Origin: Paenibacillus cellulosilyticus
GTDB lineage: Bacteria > Bacillota > Bacilli > Paenibacillales > Paenibacillaceae
Assembly: GCF_003182255.1 (NCBI RefSeq)
Contig: NZ_QGTQ01000002.1
Span: 296,767 to 360,766 of the forward strand
Length of the DNA stretch: 64,000 nucleotides
Direction: 5' to 3'
Made by a program: the position numbers and the translations under genes
The notes under the pieces: generated by a model
Told to the model about the DNA's origin: nothing
The model's input: only the letters and a program-made list of their open reading frames with translations
Database searches by the model: none
Shown: one piece after another, positions 37,530 to 45,873 of the stretch
Position numbering within the stretch: position 1 is the first letter of the stretch
Layout: every line of letters begins with the position of its first letter

Positions 37530-39086
37530 TCAGCTTCGCCGTTTGCGTCGCACGCGCTTACGGCTGCTGCCGCTTCGTTTTCGTGCCGCTGCACGGCCTT
37601 TTGATTTGCGATTCCGACTTTTCCCGCCCTGCGTTCTGCTGCTCTGACGTCTCCTCCTGCTTCGAGAAAGCTGTCTCGCCATTGGCGGTGCTGGCGTCGG
37701 CAGCGCGATCGGCAGCTCCGAACGGCCAATCGGTTCGCCCTTCGGCAGCGCATCAATCGTGGCATCGTCAATCTCCATCACCTGATCAAGCGAATACCCC
37801 GCTTCGAGGACAGCCGCCTCGGAACGGAAAGGACGAAGCACGCCGCCTTCCAACAAGTAAATGACAGAGAGACTGCCGCGTACGAGATGCGGAACCGTCA
37901 CGGTGCTTCTGCGCATCATATCGAGCAGCCGCAGCAGCTTAACTCGATAGGCCGTCAATCCGTATGCGATCTCGGCAGCATGCGCGTTCCGCTCGCCAAT
38001 GGCGTACAGGTCAGTTGAGGTTAGCATCGCATCTACGCGCGCGATCAGCCCGCCAACATCACCAACCGGCACCGCATTCGTCGTATTGCCCGTAGCTGCC
38101 ATAATCTCGGCGAGTCCGCCAGATGCGAAGGCAATAACAGGTTTCTTGAAGATTAGCCCTTCCAACGCCGTCAAGCCAAAGCCTTCTGCCGTTAGGCTGG
38201 GTACGATTAGCAGATCGAATGCCGGATAGATCGTCTCAATCTGATCCTCGAACTGGATCCAGCGGAACCGTTCCAGCAAGCCAGCCTGCCTAGCCATGTC
38301 GATGCCGGAGTCGAACAACGGCCGATCGACCGGATTGCCGACGACAAGAAACATCGCATTCGGGTGGCGTGCCGCGACGTCAACTGCCATTTTGATATAA
38401 GGGATAAAGCCTTTGTTCTCATAGATGGAAGAGGCGATGAAACCGATCAGCTTATGCTGATGCTTGATCGCAAGCCGGTTACGCCTGTTCTCTCGATTGG
38501 CGAGCCAGCTTGCAGGGTGGAGTGTGTCGATGTGCCAGGATGGCGGGAGCAGCATCATTCGGTGCGTCAGATGGGGGAAGAACATTTTGATCGGCTGCAG
38601 GGTCGATTCCGAGATGCCAACGATCCAATCGGAGTAACGCTCAATTAATGCGGCTGAGAGCGATGTATAGGGCGTTAACCGTATCGCTTCCATGAGCATC
38701 CATACGACCGGAATGCCAAGCTCCTTCGCAGCGATCGCAGGCATCGGGTGGACAGAGGTGTTCACGAGTACGGCATCGGGGCGCTGTTCAGCGAGCAGGT
38801 GTACGAGCGCGGCATAGTCCGAGCGGCTTCTGAACTCATGCAGCTCATCCATGAGATGCGACTGCCCCAGATAGAGCGGAACCGATATCGGAATCGGCTG
38901 AACTGTTATCGCAACACCTGCCTTTGCGGCGTGTACCGACAAATACCCGGTGTTCGGAACGACGAGCGTACAGTGGAAGTACGGAAGCAGCTCCTTGAGC
39001 ATAAACAGCAGCAGCTTCTCCGCACCGGTAATATACGAATGGCTGCAAATATGAGAGAAAGCGAACAACCGAGGCTTGGAGCGCAA
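37530..39086 (-). CDS. Family 4 glycosyltransferase with sugar-cluster YL-GG-RP module and Arg/Lys-rich tail
   Basis: This 518-residue protein has a GT-B fold with GIPVVWMLMEAIR and the C-terminal GT4 block TAEGFGLTALEGLIFKKPVIAFASGG. After the enzyme domain (about 1-390) come a roughly 45-residue module (IYLLEGGVLRPFRS to LPKGEPI, about 408-455) and then a tail of about 50 residues that is nearly all Arg, Lys, Ser and Gly. The same module appears in the GT2 at 43268-44647. The start is TTG 39086 with AGGAGGTGAG seven bases before it. Long hairpins lie directly in the mRNA leader. The basic tail suggests binding to an anionic surface or polymer, perhaps the forming spore coat. Confidence 0.87.
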   Translation of the reverse strand: MRSKPRLFAFSHICSHSYITGAEKLLLFMLKELLPYFHCTLVVPNTGYLSVHAAKAGVAITVQPIPISVPLYLGQSHLMDELHEFRSRSDYAALVHLLAEQRPDAVLVNTSVHPMPAIAAKELGIPVVWMLMEAIRLTPYTSLSAALIERYSDWIVGISESTLQPIKMFFPHLTHRMMLLPPSWHIDTLHPASWLANRENRRNRLAIKHQHKLIGFIASSIYENKGFIPYIKMAVDVAARHPNAMFLVVGNPVDRPLFDSGIDMARQAGLLERFRWIQFEDQIETIYPAFDLLIVPSLTAEGFGLTALEGLIFKKPVIAFASGGLAEIMAATGNTTNAVPVGDVGGLIARVDAMLTSTDLYAIGERNAHAAEIAYGLTAYRVKLLRLLDMMRRSTVTVPHLVRGSLSVIYLLEGGVLRPFRSEAAVLEAGYSLDQVMEIDDATIDALPKGEPIGRSELPIALPTPAPPMARQLSRSRRRRQSSRTQGGKSRNRKSKGRAAARKRSGSSRKRVRRKRRS

Positions 39087-39107
39087 GCAAACCTCACCTC
39101 CTAAAGA

Positions 39108-39266
39108 TTTTTGTTGCGGCTTCAGTCATCGACTTCGATGACTAAAGCAACAAAAAGCTAACTTCGTAAGCATGGACCGGTTTTGTTGCTGCTGCATTCA
39201 TCGCATCGATGAATACAGCAACAAAACTACTTCGTAAGCATGGACCTTGATTTTGTCGCAACAAAA
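39108..39266. repeat. Three tandem palindromic units with an 18-bp direct repeat
   Basis: Unit 1 (39108-39156) has outer arms TTTTTGTTGC/GCAACAAAAA and inner arms AGTCATCG/CGATGACT. Unit 2 (39181-39226) has TTTTGTTGCTG/CAGCAACAAAA and ATTCATCG/CGATGAAT. Unit 3 (39251-39266) is reduced to TTTTGT/ACAAAA. The 18-mer ACTTCGTAAGCATGGACC stands at 39161-39178 and 39229-39246 between them. The inner stems differ in sequence but keep pairing. They lie in the leader of the GT4 gene at 39086. They could be a small mobile or REP-like element. Confidence 0.8.
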
Positions 39267-39410
39267 CTAGCTTCTAACCTTATCAACCAGCCTGATAGGT
39301 ATCCTGTCGCTATGAAATTCTGCCACTATCTATTACGTTATCTTACGTTTCTATAATATATTAACGAGACGTTCGAATCGGCACGACAGATGGACCTGCA
39401 CCAAATGCAC

Positions 39411-39461
39411 AAAAATCGGCGGCACGAACACCGCACTTAACGTGCAGCATTCGTCCGCCGA
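39411..39461 (-). terminator. Intrinsic terminator after the first CgeB-like gene
   Basis: On the minus strand TCGGCGG-ACGAA pairs with TTCGTGCCGCCGA around an inner GCACGTTAAGTGC stem-loop, followed by TTTTT (39415-39411). It lies 35 nt after the stop at 39496. Between 39267 and 39410 I see nothing further than AT-rich DNA that may hold the promoter of the next gene. Confidence 0.85.
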
Positions 39462-39495
39462 GCATACGCCCATCCCAGGTGAAACGGATAACGTC

Positions 39496-40617
39496 TCATC
39501 CGAACAGAATCGCCAGCATCGTCTCGAGCCGCTTCATGTACGTATGCTCGCGCAGCGTGCGATGCAAGCCCCGAAGCGCGATCAGCCTTCGTTCCTGTTC
39601 ATGGGCAAGATAGTACTCAATCTTCTCGATCATTTCCTGCGGCGAAGAGTAGGTGACAATCTCAACGTCCGGCAAATAGTATAGCGGCAGATCCATCCGA
39701 ATGTCCGTCAACTGAAGCGTTGCGCATGCGGATATTTCGAAGGTCCGCGGATTCGGAGAAACCGCCTCGATTGCTAGACTGTTATTGTTGAACGATTCAT
39801 CGTCGTGCGCCCGGTGCATATTGATGACGATTCTGGCGCCGTTATAGTTGGCTGCTGTTTCATCTGCCTCCATCCAGCGGCTTGTAATTTTGGATGCCAG
39901 CTTTGGATAATCGCGCAGACGCTCCCACCAGATGCCGGTAATCCATGTATCCTTCGTCGCGAGATAATCTGTGATTTGATCGAAGAACAAGGCGCGCTTC
40001 CAGTAGGCGGAGCCTACGAAGCTTATTTCCTTCCTCGCGGTGCGCGGCGGATTGCTCGGACGGAATACGGCTGGATATACCCCTAGCGGCAGATGGTGCA
40101 CATTCGGGCAGCCGAGCGCTTGATAGAAAGGCACGCACATCCGCTCCAGCGTGAACACATGGTCATAATGCGGCGCCAAATTCGACGTTATATCGGTGTA
40201 GTACGGATCGTCTGTGAACCAGACGACAACACGAATGCCTTCCCGCCGAATGGCATCCACTTCGGTCGTCTGAAATTCGAGCCCGTCCAGCACGATCACC
40301 ACGTCTGGGCGAAGCCTTACAGCTATCTCTGCGACGGGCTGCTTCGCATTCGCGATGCTTACGCGTACAGCTAGTAACCGCAATGTCTCTGCGATGGCCT
40401 CATCGAGCGGCGAATAGGGGAAACCCTTCCCCGTTGCAACGAACAGCACATGAATCGGACGCATCTGAGCAGACTGTGGAATGGATTGGATGAGCGCCTC
40501 GCATTGTCCATACCAGTAGCCATGCTCCCACCCTAAAGCATAAGCGGCTTCTCTTCCGTGCAATCTCGATCCCCCCCGTACCGTCCGATGCTTGTCATGG
40601 CGAATCGGAGCCACCAA
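39496..40617 (-). CDS. CgeB-like spore maturation protein (glycosyltransferase-like)
   Basis: This protein of about 373 residues matches the CgeB family, whose B. subtilis member helps build the outermost glycosylated spore layer. Visible are VVVWFTDDPYYTD, HLPLGVYPAVF, and the C-terminal block NYNGARIVINMHR to PRTFEISACATLQLTD, typical of CgeB. Before the enzyme part stand a basic stretch and GREAAYALGWEHGYWYG, a Gly-aromatic motif also found in three neighbours. Start is uncertain: TTG 40617 has GAGAGGG eight bases upstream, while the outer GTG at 40626 overlaps that site. It is about 40% of the way to a duplicate of the next gene in gene order and content. Confidence 0.85.
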   Translation of the reverse strand: MVAPIRHDKHRTVRGGSRLHGREAAYALGWEHGYWYGQCEALIQSIPQSAQMRPIHVLFVATGKGFPYSPLDEAIAETLRLLAVRVSIANAKQPVAEIAVRLRPDVVIVLDGLEFQTTEVDAIRREGIRVVVWFTDDPYYTDITSNLAPHYDHVFTLERMCVPFYQALGCPNVHHLPLGVYPAVFRPSNPPRTARKEISFVGSAYWKRALFFDQITDYLATKDTWITGIWWERLRDYPKLASKITSRWMEADETAANYNGARIVINMHRAHDDESFNNNSLAIEAVSPNPRTFEISACATLQLTDIRMDLPLYYLPDVEIVTYSSPQEMIEKIEYYLAHEQERRLIALRGLHRTLREHTYMKRLETMLAILFG

Positions 40618-40660
40618 AGATACCACCCTCTCTTTTAAACATTTGACTGCACCTGCGGCG

Positions 40661-41776
40661 TTACAATCTGTTGGAGTAGCCTAGAACTTGCATCAGCCGA
40701 GTCATTCTCGACAAGTAAGTATGCTCACGCATCGTCCGCATTAGACCACGGATGGCAATCAATCGGCGAGCTTCTTCATTGGCCAAATAGAATCGAATCT
40801 TATCCCCAAGCTCGACCGCATCGCCATAGGTCTCGACCTCCAGGCCAGGACGATAATACGTGCCAAGATCCTCGCGAATATCGGTCAGCTGCATCGTTCC
40901 GCAGGCTGCGATCTCATACGTTCGCGGGTTGATCGAGCGGCCCGGATATTGGTAGCTGTTGCGGTTATCCGATCCTGCTTCCGTCGTCCGGTGCATGTTA
41001 ATGACAATTCTTGCTCCGTTGTAATAAGCGGCTGATTCCTCGATCGGCAGCCACCCATGACGAATGAACGGCTTCAGCAGTTGATATTGTTTCAAACGCT
41101 CCCACAAGCCGCCTGCAATGAACACCTTCAAGCCTGCAAGCTGCTGTGCGAGCGCATCAAACATCTGCACTCGATTCCAGAACCCTTGACCGATGAAGCA
41201 TACGTCCGAGAAATAGTTCGAATCGACCCGCATTGGCTTGAATACCGCAGGATCTACGCCGAGCGGCATATATTGAACATCTTTGCAGCCGAGCAGCTGA
41301 TACAGGGGGACCGTGCTGAGCTCATGCGTCAGAATCGTATCGTAATGGGGGGCAACTAGCACGGTATCGTCCGTAACATATGGATCATCTGCGAACCAGA
41401 TCGCCGTTCGAATGCCGGCAGCTCGGATTCGGTCAATTTGCGCAAAGTGATCATCCGGGAATACATGCAGACCGTTCATGACGAGTACAAAGTCTGGACG
41501 TATGAGCAGCGCCTGCTCCGCCATTCTTGTCGGGTGCACAACATGCAGCTCCCGAACGGACTTGCGAAGCGCTTGAATGATCCCTTCGTCAATCGCTTGA
41601 AAGCCCTGCGGCACAAAGATCACCCGCAGGTTGTATAGGATTGGAGCAGGCGGATTAATAAGCTGCGATACAGCCTCACAGGCACCGTCACGCCAGCCGA
41701 TTCGATATCCATCTGCAGCGCCCCGCTCATGCAGGGCTGCTGCTACAGCGGTTTGAGGCCGCTTCATCCAGCTCAT
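40661..41776 (-). CDS. CgeB-like spore maturation protein (glycosyltransferase-like)
   Basis: This 371-residue protein is a paralogue of the gene that follows it. It shows TAIWFADDPYVTD, YMPLGVDPAVFKP, YYNGARIVINMHR and NPRTYEIAACGTMQLTDIR. The N-terminus contains RGAADGYRIGWRDG, a version of the Gly-aromatic motif shared by neighbouring proteins. CgeB-type proteins are known from mother-cell expressed spore genes; the catalytic role is unproven but the fold is GT-B-like. I set the start at ATG 41776 behind GAAGAGGTGA, which removes 35 upstream codons of the open frame. It lies 43 nt before the second copy. Confidence 0.86.
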   Translation of the reverse strand: MSWMKRPQTAVAAALHERGAADGYRIGWRDGACEAVSQLINPPAPILYNLRVIFVPQGFQAIDEGIIQALRKSVRELHVVHPTRMAEQALLIRPDFVLVMNGLHVFPDDHFAQIDRIRAAGIRTAIWFADDPYVTDDTVLVAPHYDTILTHELSTVPLYQLLGCKDVQYMPLGVDPAVFKPMRVDSNYFSDVCFIGQGFWNRVQMFDALAQQLAGLKVFIAGGLWERLKQYQLLKPFIRHGWLPIEESAAYYNGARIVINMHRTTEAGSDNRNSYQYPGRSINPRTYEIAACGTMQLTDIREDLGTYYRPGLEVETYGDAVELGDKIRFYLANEEARRLIAIRGLMRTMREHTYLSRMTRLMQVLGYSNRL

Positions 41777-41903
41777 ACTGTTCACCTCTTCTCCACAATA
41801 TGCTCTCCATGTCGATCGCACACGGGTATATGCGTACGGGCAGCAAAATTGGCTTATGACGGGTATCCGCCTGTCCGACATCAGGACACATGCAGCACAA
41901 ATA

Positions 41904-41953
41904 GCCCGGTTTGCTCCGGAACGGATCGCATGATCCGCCGATGCTCGCCGGGC
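41904..41953 (-). terminator. Hairpin terminator after the small-gene operon
   Basis: On the minus strand GCCCGG pairs with CCGGGC around an inner CGGATC-ATGC-GATCCG hairpin, followed by TATTTG. It lies 27 nt after the stop at 41980. The T tract is poor, so its strength is uncertain. The next 125 bases to the CgeB-like start hold only that gene's leader. Confidence 0.55.
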
Positions 41954-41979
41954 GTTATTCTAGACAACGCGCCATGAGG

Positions 41980-42264
41980 TTAGGGCTGACTTTCATACGC
42001 AAGCTGATGACCATCCTCGAATCCTTTTGCAAAGCCTCCATTATATCCTTCGTTATAGGCTGCATCATAGCCAAGATCGTTGGATGGATCCAGCACGGTC
42101 TGCGGAACGGTTGGCTTACGTGATTTGCGCCGCTTCGTGACCGACTTCTTCGACTTTCTCGCCGATGCCGACTTTCGCTTCGATGATGCGGCTGACTTCC
42201 GGCCTCTCTTCGATGTTCTCGAAGTCGAACGGGCTCGCCGCCTGCTGCTCTTCGCTGCCTTCAC
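41980..42264 (-). CDS. Small Arg/Lys/Ser-rich protein with Gly-aromatic motif
   Basis: This 94-residue protein has a first half almost wholly made of Lys, Arg, Ser and Ala, and a second half with GYDAAYNEGYNGGFAKGFEDG. That Gly-Tyr/Phe pattern recurs in the two CgeB-like proteins and the GT2 at 43268. It has no enzyme domain, so it may be the structural or scaffold member that the tailed enzymes recognise. It starts with GTG overlapping the preceding gene by 4 nt (GTGA). I do not recognise a named family. Confidence 0.75.
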   Translation of the reverse strand: MKAAKSSRRRARSTSRTSKRGRKSAASSKRKSASARKSKKSVTKRRKSRKPTVPQTVLDPSNDLGYDAAYNEGYNGGFAKGFEDGHQLAYESQP

Positions 42265-42560
42265 ACTTGTTCCCCCTTGGTCTTCCGCCGCCTTGCTCCA
42301 GTTTGCTGGTTAATCCATGGTCCGGACGGGCGGCCCTGCCGCCGCTGCCCGAATCGAATGCCGACCACAGATTCAGTCAGCACCTGCTGCAACTGACTCA
42401 GCTGCGCGATGTTATCGCGCAGTGACTTCGCAATCGGATCCGTATGAACGGACACATCGGCAATCGATTCCAGAATACGGGCCAGCGCTCGCTGGCTGCG
42501 CGCAATCGAGCTGACTAACTCAAGCTTAACCTCGCGTTCTCGATCCGCTAACCGACTCAC
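42261..42560 (-). CDS. Small helical protein of unknown function
   Basis: This 99-residue protein has about 65 residues of amphipathic helix with Leu/Ile spacing (LELVSSIARSQRALARILESIADVS region, then QLSQLQQVL), followed by a basic end with RRQGRPSG and ARRRKTKG. No signal peptide or membrane segment is seen. It starts at GTG within GTGAGT, overlapping the gene before by 4 nt, and its stop overlaps the next start by 4 nt. The tight coupling with three other small genes suggests subunits of one complex. Confidence 0.75.
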   Translation of the reverse strand: MSRLADREREVKLELVSSIARSQRALARILESIADVSVHTDPIAKSLRDNIAQLSQLQQVLTESVVGIRFGQRRQGRPSGPWINQQTGARRRKTKGEQV

Positions 42561-42880
42561 GGATGTCCCCCTGATCCGCCGATCATGCCGTTATCGTCAC
42601 CCTCTAACCCGTGCTCTAGTGCGACTCGCATAACCGCATTCATGCCTCTGCCTATTTTGGTCAACCCGTCGATGACCTCCACGATCTGATCGTGCATGCG
42701 CAGCGATTCTTTCAATTGCTGCTGCTGCTCATAGTAGGAATCCGACGAGACGTGGTTTAATATCCAGTTCCTTACTTTCTCCGCTTCTACCGCTTTGGCT
42801 TCCAATATCATTGAAATGTCCCATTGCAGCTTGGCGGCAGTATCCAGCATACGCTGAAAGGCCTGCTCGCGTCCTGCCAT
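42557..42880 (-). CDS. Small helical protein of unknown function
   Basis: This 107-residue protein is largely alpha-helical, with charged heptad-like stretches (residues 1-75) and a short Gly-rich end. Motifs such as QQQQLKESLRMHDQIVEVI suggest a coiled coil. I chose ATG 42880 because GGGAGGCGG lies seven bases upstream; the open frame begins six codons earlier. It lies 30 nt after the preceding gene and overlaps the next by 4 nt. I do not recognise the family. Confidence 0.75.
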   Translation of the reverse strand: MAGREQAFQRMLDTAAKLQWDISMILEAKAVEAEKVRNWILNHVSSDSYYEQQQQLKESLRMHDQIVEVIDGLTKIGRGMNAVMRVALEHGLEGDDNGMIGGSGGHP

Positions 42881-42910
42881 ATCGTTGCCGCCTCCCATGG
42901 TGCATCATCT

Positions 42911-43192
42911 TTACTCTTCGTCTTCCATCTCCATAATGACGTGGTACATGTGCTCCGCCATCATTTCCTGCAGCTCCGCTACACTGAACAAATAAGCGAT
43001 GACGCTCTTCGTCACCCCGCTGGCTTGATCGAGCAGCCCTGCGAAACCACCGAACTCAGGGTCCTCGTCCGGCAATGCGTGAACCATTTGCGCCATACGA
43101 ACGGCAACATGCCGCTGTGCTTCCAGCACACGGGCGACCTGCCTTGTCGTATGGGATACATGCTCAATAAGCGCGTCTACGGAATCGCCCAC
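42911..43192 (-). CDS. Small acidic helical protein of unknown function
   Basis: This 93-residue protein starts at GTG behind AAAGGGG and ends in the acidic MEMEDEE. Two helical stretches (about 5-40 and 55-90) resemble the layout of the next two gene products, so the three may be distant relatives that pack together. It opens the four-gene set (43192-41980). It is acidic whereas the last member is very basic, which would suit electrostatic pairing. I do not recognise the family. Confidence 0.72.
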   Translation of the reverse strand: MGDSVDALIEHVSHTTRQVARVLEAQRHVAVRMAQMVHALPDEDPEFGGFAGLLDQASGVTKSVIAYLFSVAELQEMMAEHMYHVIMEMEDEE

Positions 43193-43267
43193 AACGCCGC
43201 CCCTTTCTCCATTGCCCTGCTGTTTGTAGCATATGCGGCGCTAGCCGTACGGTGACTGGGCGAGATG

Positions 43268-44647
43268 CTACAACGATTGGTGCAGCACGACCGGTGCAAT
43301 AATCGGCAGTCCGTCTGGCAAACTGCTTAGCTCAGCATCGCTCATTCGATGCGTATACCTGCGATCCAGCCCCCAGCGTTCCGCTGCATCCTGCGTTGTA
43401 ATGCGCCGTTTCTTTCCAGCCTCCACGATATACCGCGTGCCATCTGTGCTTGTCGTCACCACGCTGTCTACTGGCCGTGTAATAGCAGCGACAACCAACG
43501 GATCATCCGCTCCGATCGGCTCTCCAATCGGGTATCTGCACATATCCACCTGCGACAGTCGAACAACCGGCAGCATTGTTGGCCCCATAAGCGGACGCCG
43601 CTGCCCGTCAGCGAGCCAATATACCGTTTCACCGACACCTTTCACCGACACATGCTGCGGATAAAAATCAATCATCCCGTTCAATAGCGGCGGCGTACCT
43701 GCCAGCTCCTCCTGCAGTCTCCGCCATTCGTTGACTTGATGCACAAGCTCGTGCGGATTGCCCCATTTGTTAATATAGAAGCGCATATTACGTTCGTTAA
43801 TGCCTTCGAACTGCTGACCGGTCGCCTTCATGCTGACGCTCCCGAAGTGGTGGATGAATGAATCCTTCGCAATAACGAGTGAATACCCGTGTAGGCGGAC
43901 CCGAATGTTAAAATCGTCATCCTCGAAGTTGCCTATCTCAAATCCTTCGTCAAGATACCCAACCTTCTCCAGCAGCTCTCGTCGGAACAATAGACAGAAA
44001 CCTACAAGCCGATCCGTCCTTACCCATCTGGCCGGGTTCGACTCGTTATTGCGGCGCGCGAATTCGTACATATCCATAACATCCGTGTATGGAACGTCAA
44101 TCTGCTGGTCGCCGCTAATATAGTTCGTGACTGGACCGACCATCCCAATCTTAGCCTCGCTGTTCAGACAAGCAAGCAGATTATCAAGCCAGTTGTCTGT
44201 TACGAGTACATCGTTGTTCAGGAGCATCAGCGTCGTACCCTTCGCCATCATCAATCCCATATTGACGGCGCCCGCAAATCCATGGTTGTCCTCCAATATC
44301 CGGTATCGGACCTGCGTGCTAATTTCCTTCAAATACGCTGCTGTTTCATCCGTCGAGCCATTGTCGATAATAATAATTTCGTACGGAAGGTCGGTATGCT
44401 CCCCGATACTCTCCACACAAGCCTTCAAATATTTCGCTTGATTATAAGTCGGAATAATGATGCTCGTGCCATCAAATAACGTCTCAAAGCTTTCCATTCC
44501 GGCGCGCTTTCCGTCCTCGTATCCTGCACTGTACCCTAACTCTTGCCGCGATGGTTGTGTTACGGAAGAACGCCCCGCAGCTTTTGGCGCGGTACGCCGC
44601 GAGGAGCGGCGCCGGGAGCCTCGAAGCTGCCGCGTTGTGCTTCTCAT
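43268..44647 (-). CDS. Family 2 glycosyltransferase with basic head, Gly-aromatic motif and two C-terminal YL-GG-RP modules
   Basis: This 459-residue protein begins with an Arg/Ser-rich head (about 1-33), followed by ELGYSAGYEDGKRAG, the motif shared with nearby proteins. The GT2 domain (about 60-320) has TSIIIPTYNQAKYL, IIIDNGSTD, LLNNDVLV as metal motif and NFEDDDFNIR. The C-terminal part holds two copies of a roughly 45-residue module (YWLADGQRRPLMG to YPIGEPI, then YIVEAGKKRRITT to LPDGLPI). The second copy matches the one in the GT4 at 37530-39086. ATG 44647 is preferred because AAAGAGG stands nine bases before it; an ATG three codons earlier has no room for a ribosome site. Confidence 0.88.
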   Translation of the reverse strand: MRSTTRQLRGSRRRSSRRTAPKAAGRSSVTQPSRQELGYSAGYEDGKRAGMESFETLFDGTSIIIPTYNQAKYLKACVESIGEHTDLPYEIIIIDNGSTDETAAYLKEISTQVRYRILEDNHGFAGAVNMGLMMAKGTTLMLLNNDVLVTDNWLDNLLACLNSEAKIGMVGPVTNYISGDQQIDVPYTDVMDMYEFARRNNESNPARWVRTDRLVGFCLLFRRELLEKVGYLDEGFEIGNFEDDDFNIRVRLHGYSLVIAKDSFIHHFGSVSMKATGQQFEGINERNMRFYINKWGNPHELVHQVNEWRRLQEELAGTPPLLNGMIDFYPQHVSVKGVGETVYWLADGQRRPLMGPTMLPVVRLSQVDMCRYPIGEPIGADDPLVVAAITRPVDSVVTTSTDGTRYIVEAGKKRRITTQDAAERWGLDRRYTHRMSDAELSSLPDGLPIIAPVVLHQSL

Positions 44648-44709
44648 GCTCTTCATCCTCTTTCTGAGCGAAAGTTAAAGCGCGTGTTCACAAAGTTTGG
44701 TTTTCTGCA

Positions 44710-45855
44710 CTAAATCGTTAGCTCCCCCTTAATGATTCCATCAGCAAGATGTCCGAAATCGAGCGCCGCCTTGCCGAGCTCAACAGCGATCCGCGAGGCA
44801 ATCACAACGGCAGGTATACCAGCAGCCACAAGAGCAAGATCGAATTCAGCGCTGCCAGTCTCCATTACAACGCGATCAACGTCCGCCATCCCGCGCACGG
44901 GGGCGATGACTCCTGTTACTCGATAGCCCCGGGCGAGCAGCAGCTCCGCCAATGCAGGTGATGCATTGCCGATCAACAGCAAACTTTTCCCCTGCAGCAG
45001 ACGCTGAAGCAGTCCCTCCTGGTACAGGGCATAATTGATCGTCGAAGTCGTAAGACGCATCGAGCGAATATCAAGATGATGGCCCCTTAGCACAGGATAA
45101 AGCAGCGGTTGAAACTGCTTGCGCCGCGATAATGGCACCCCAACGATCGTTGCTTGCCGAACCGCATTCGCTAGTAAATTTCGTGAAGCGATGTCCGGAG
45201 GCGTCACGCCTGCATAAGGTAGAAAGGTCGCTTGTGCAGCTGTCTGCTCTGCCGGCATTACAATGTCCTGCGCCAGCGCCATCAGCTCGCCGTCTCCTAG
45301 ACGAACGATCGAATAAGGAGTGCGATCACGAATCGCATTCTCCAGTTCCGTATATACCTCGGTTGTATTCGTCAGCCTGATCCCGAGCGGCAGCAGCCGT
45401 TCGACTCCTGCTGCAATGACATCCTGCAAGCTAAAGTCCGGCAAAATAACACCATAAGGAATTGCCTTCTCATACAGTTCTTCGCCCGCAGCGAATATCT
45501 CATCCTCCCGCGCCTGCTCTTCCGCCTGCGCCATTCGGCGATCCTGCAGCTGCTCAGACAGCGGAATTACAGGCGGGGCCACCATAGAAGGAAGCTGCTG
45601 CTGCTCCGGATTGAACGTACCTGGCATCTCAGCTAACAGCTTCTCCCGATTTAACATCCGCCTGCCGTAAGCGCGCCTTCTCTGTCCTTGCAGTGACCGC
45701 TTGCGATTATGGGTACCTGTCCATAATGAGCCGCGGCGAGACTTGCGCCTAATGACACCAACCCCCGTTCGGGCTGGCGTCCGACGGACGGGAAGTACGC
45801 TTGGTCGAGCCGTTTTGCGGGGGGCGAGGGCCGTTTTCGTGTGCCTCGGAACCAT
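44710..45855 (-). CDS. GT-D fold glycosyltransferase with basic N-terminal extension
   Basis: This 381-residue protein has an Arg/Lys-rich extension of about 70 residues and a linker rich in Gln and Pro. The enzyme domain begins near residue 165. YSIVRLGDGE at 181-190 is the hallmark of the GT-D fold family (DUF1792), where the DxE residues bind the nucleotide sugar. A long gap of similar basic residues is seen in neighbouring glycosyltransferases of other folds, so the extension was added independently of the enzyme type. It starts at ATG 45855 behind GAGGGAAGACA. It ends about 62 nt before the GT2 gene. Confidence 0.84.
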   Translation of the reverse strand: MVPRHTKTALAPRKTARPSVLPVRRTPARTGVGVIRRKSRRGSLWTGTHNRKRSLQGQRRRAYGRRMLNREKLLAEMPGTFNPEQQQLPSMVAPPVIPLSEQLQDRRMAQAEEQAREDEIFAAGEELYEKAIPYGVILPDFSLQDVIAAGVERLLPLGIRLTNTTEVYTELENAIRDRTPYSIVRLGDGELMALAQDIVMPAEQTAAQATFLPYAGVTPPDIASRNLLANAVRQATIVGVPLSRRKQFQPLLYPVLRGHHLDIRSMRLTTSTINYALYQEGLLQRLLQGKSLLLIGNASPALAELLLARGYRVTGVIAPVRGMADVDRVVMETGSAEFDLALVAAGIPAVVIASRIAVELGKAALDFGHLADGIIKGELTI

Positions 45856-45873
45856 TGTCTTCCCTCGCTCTCC

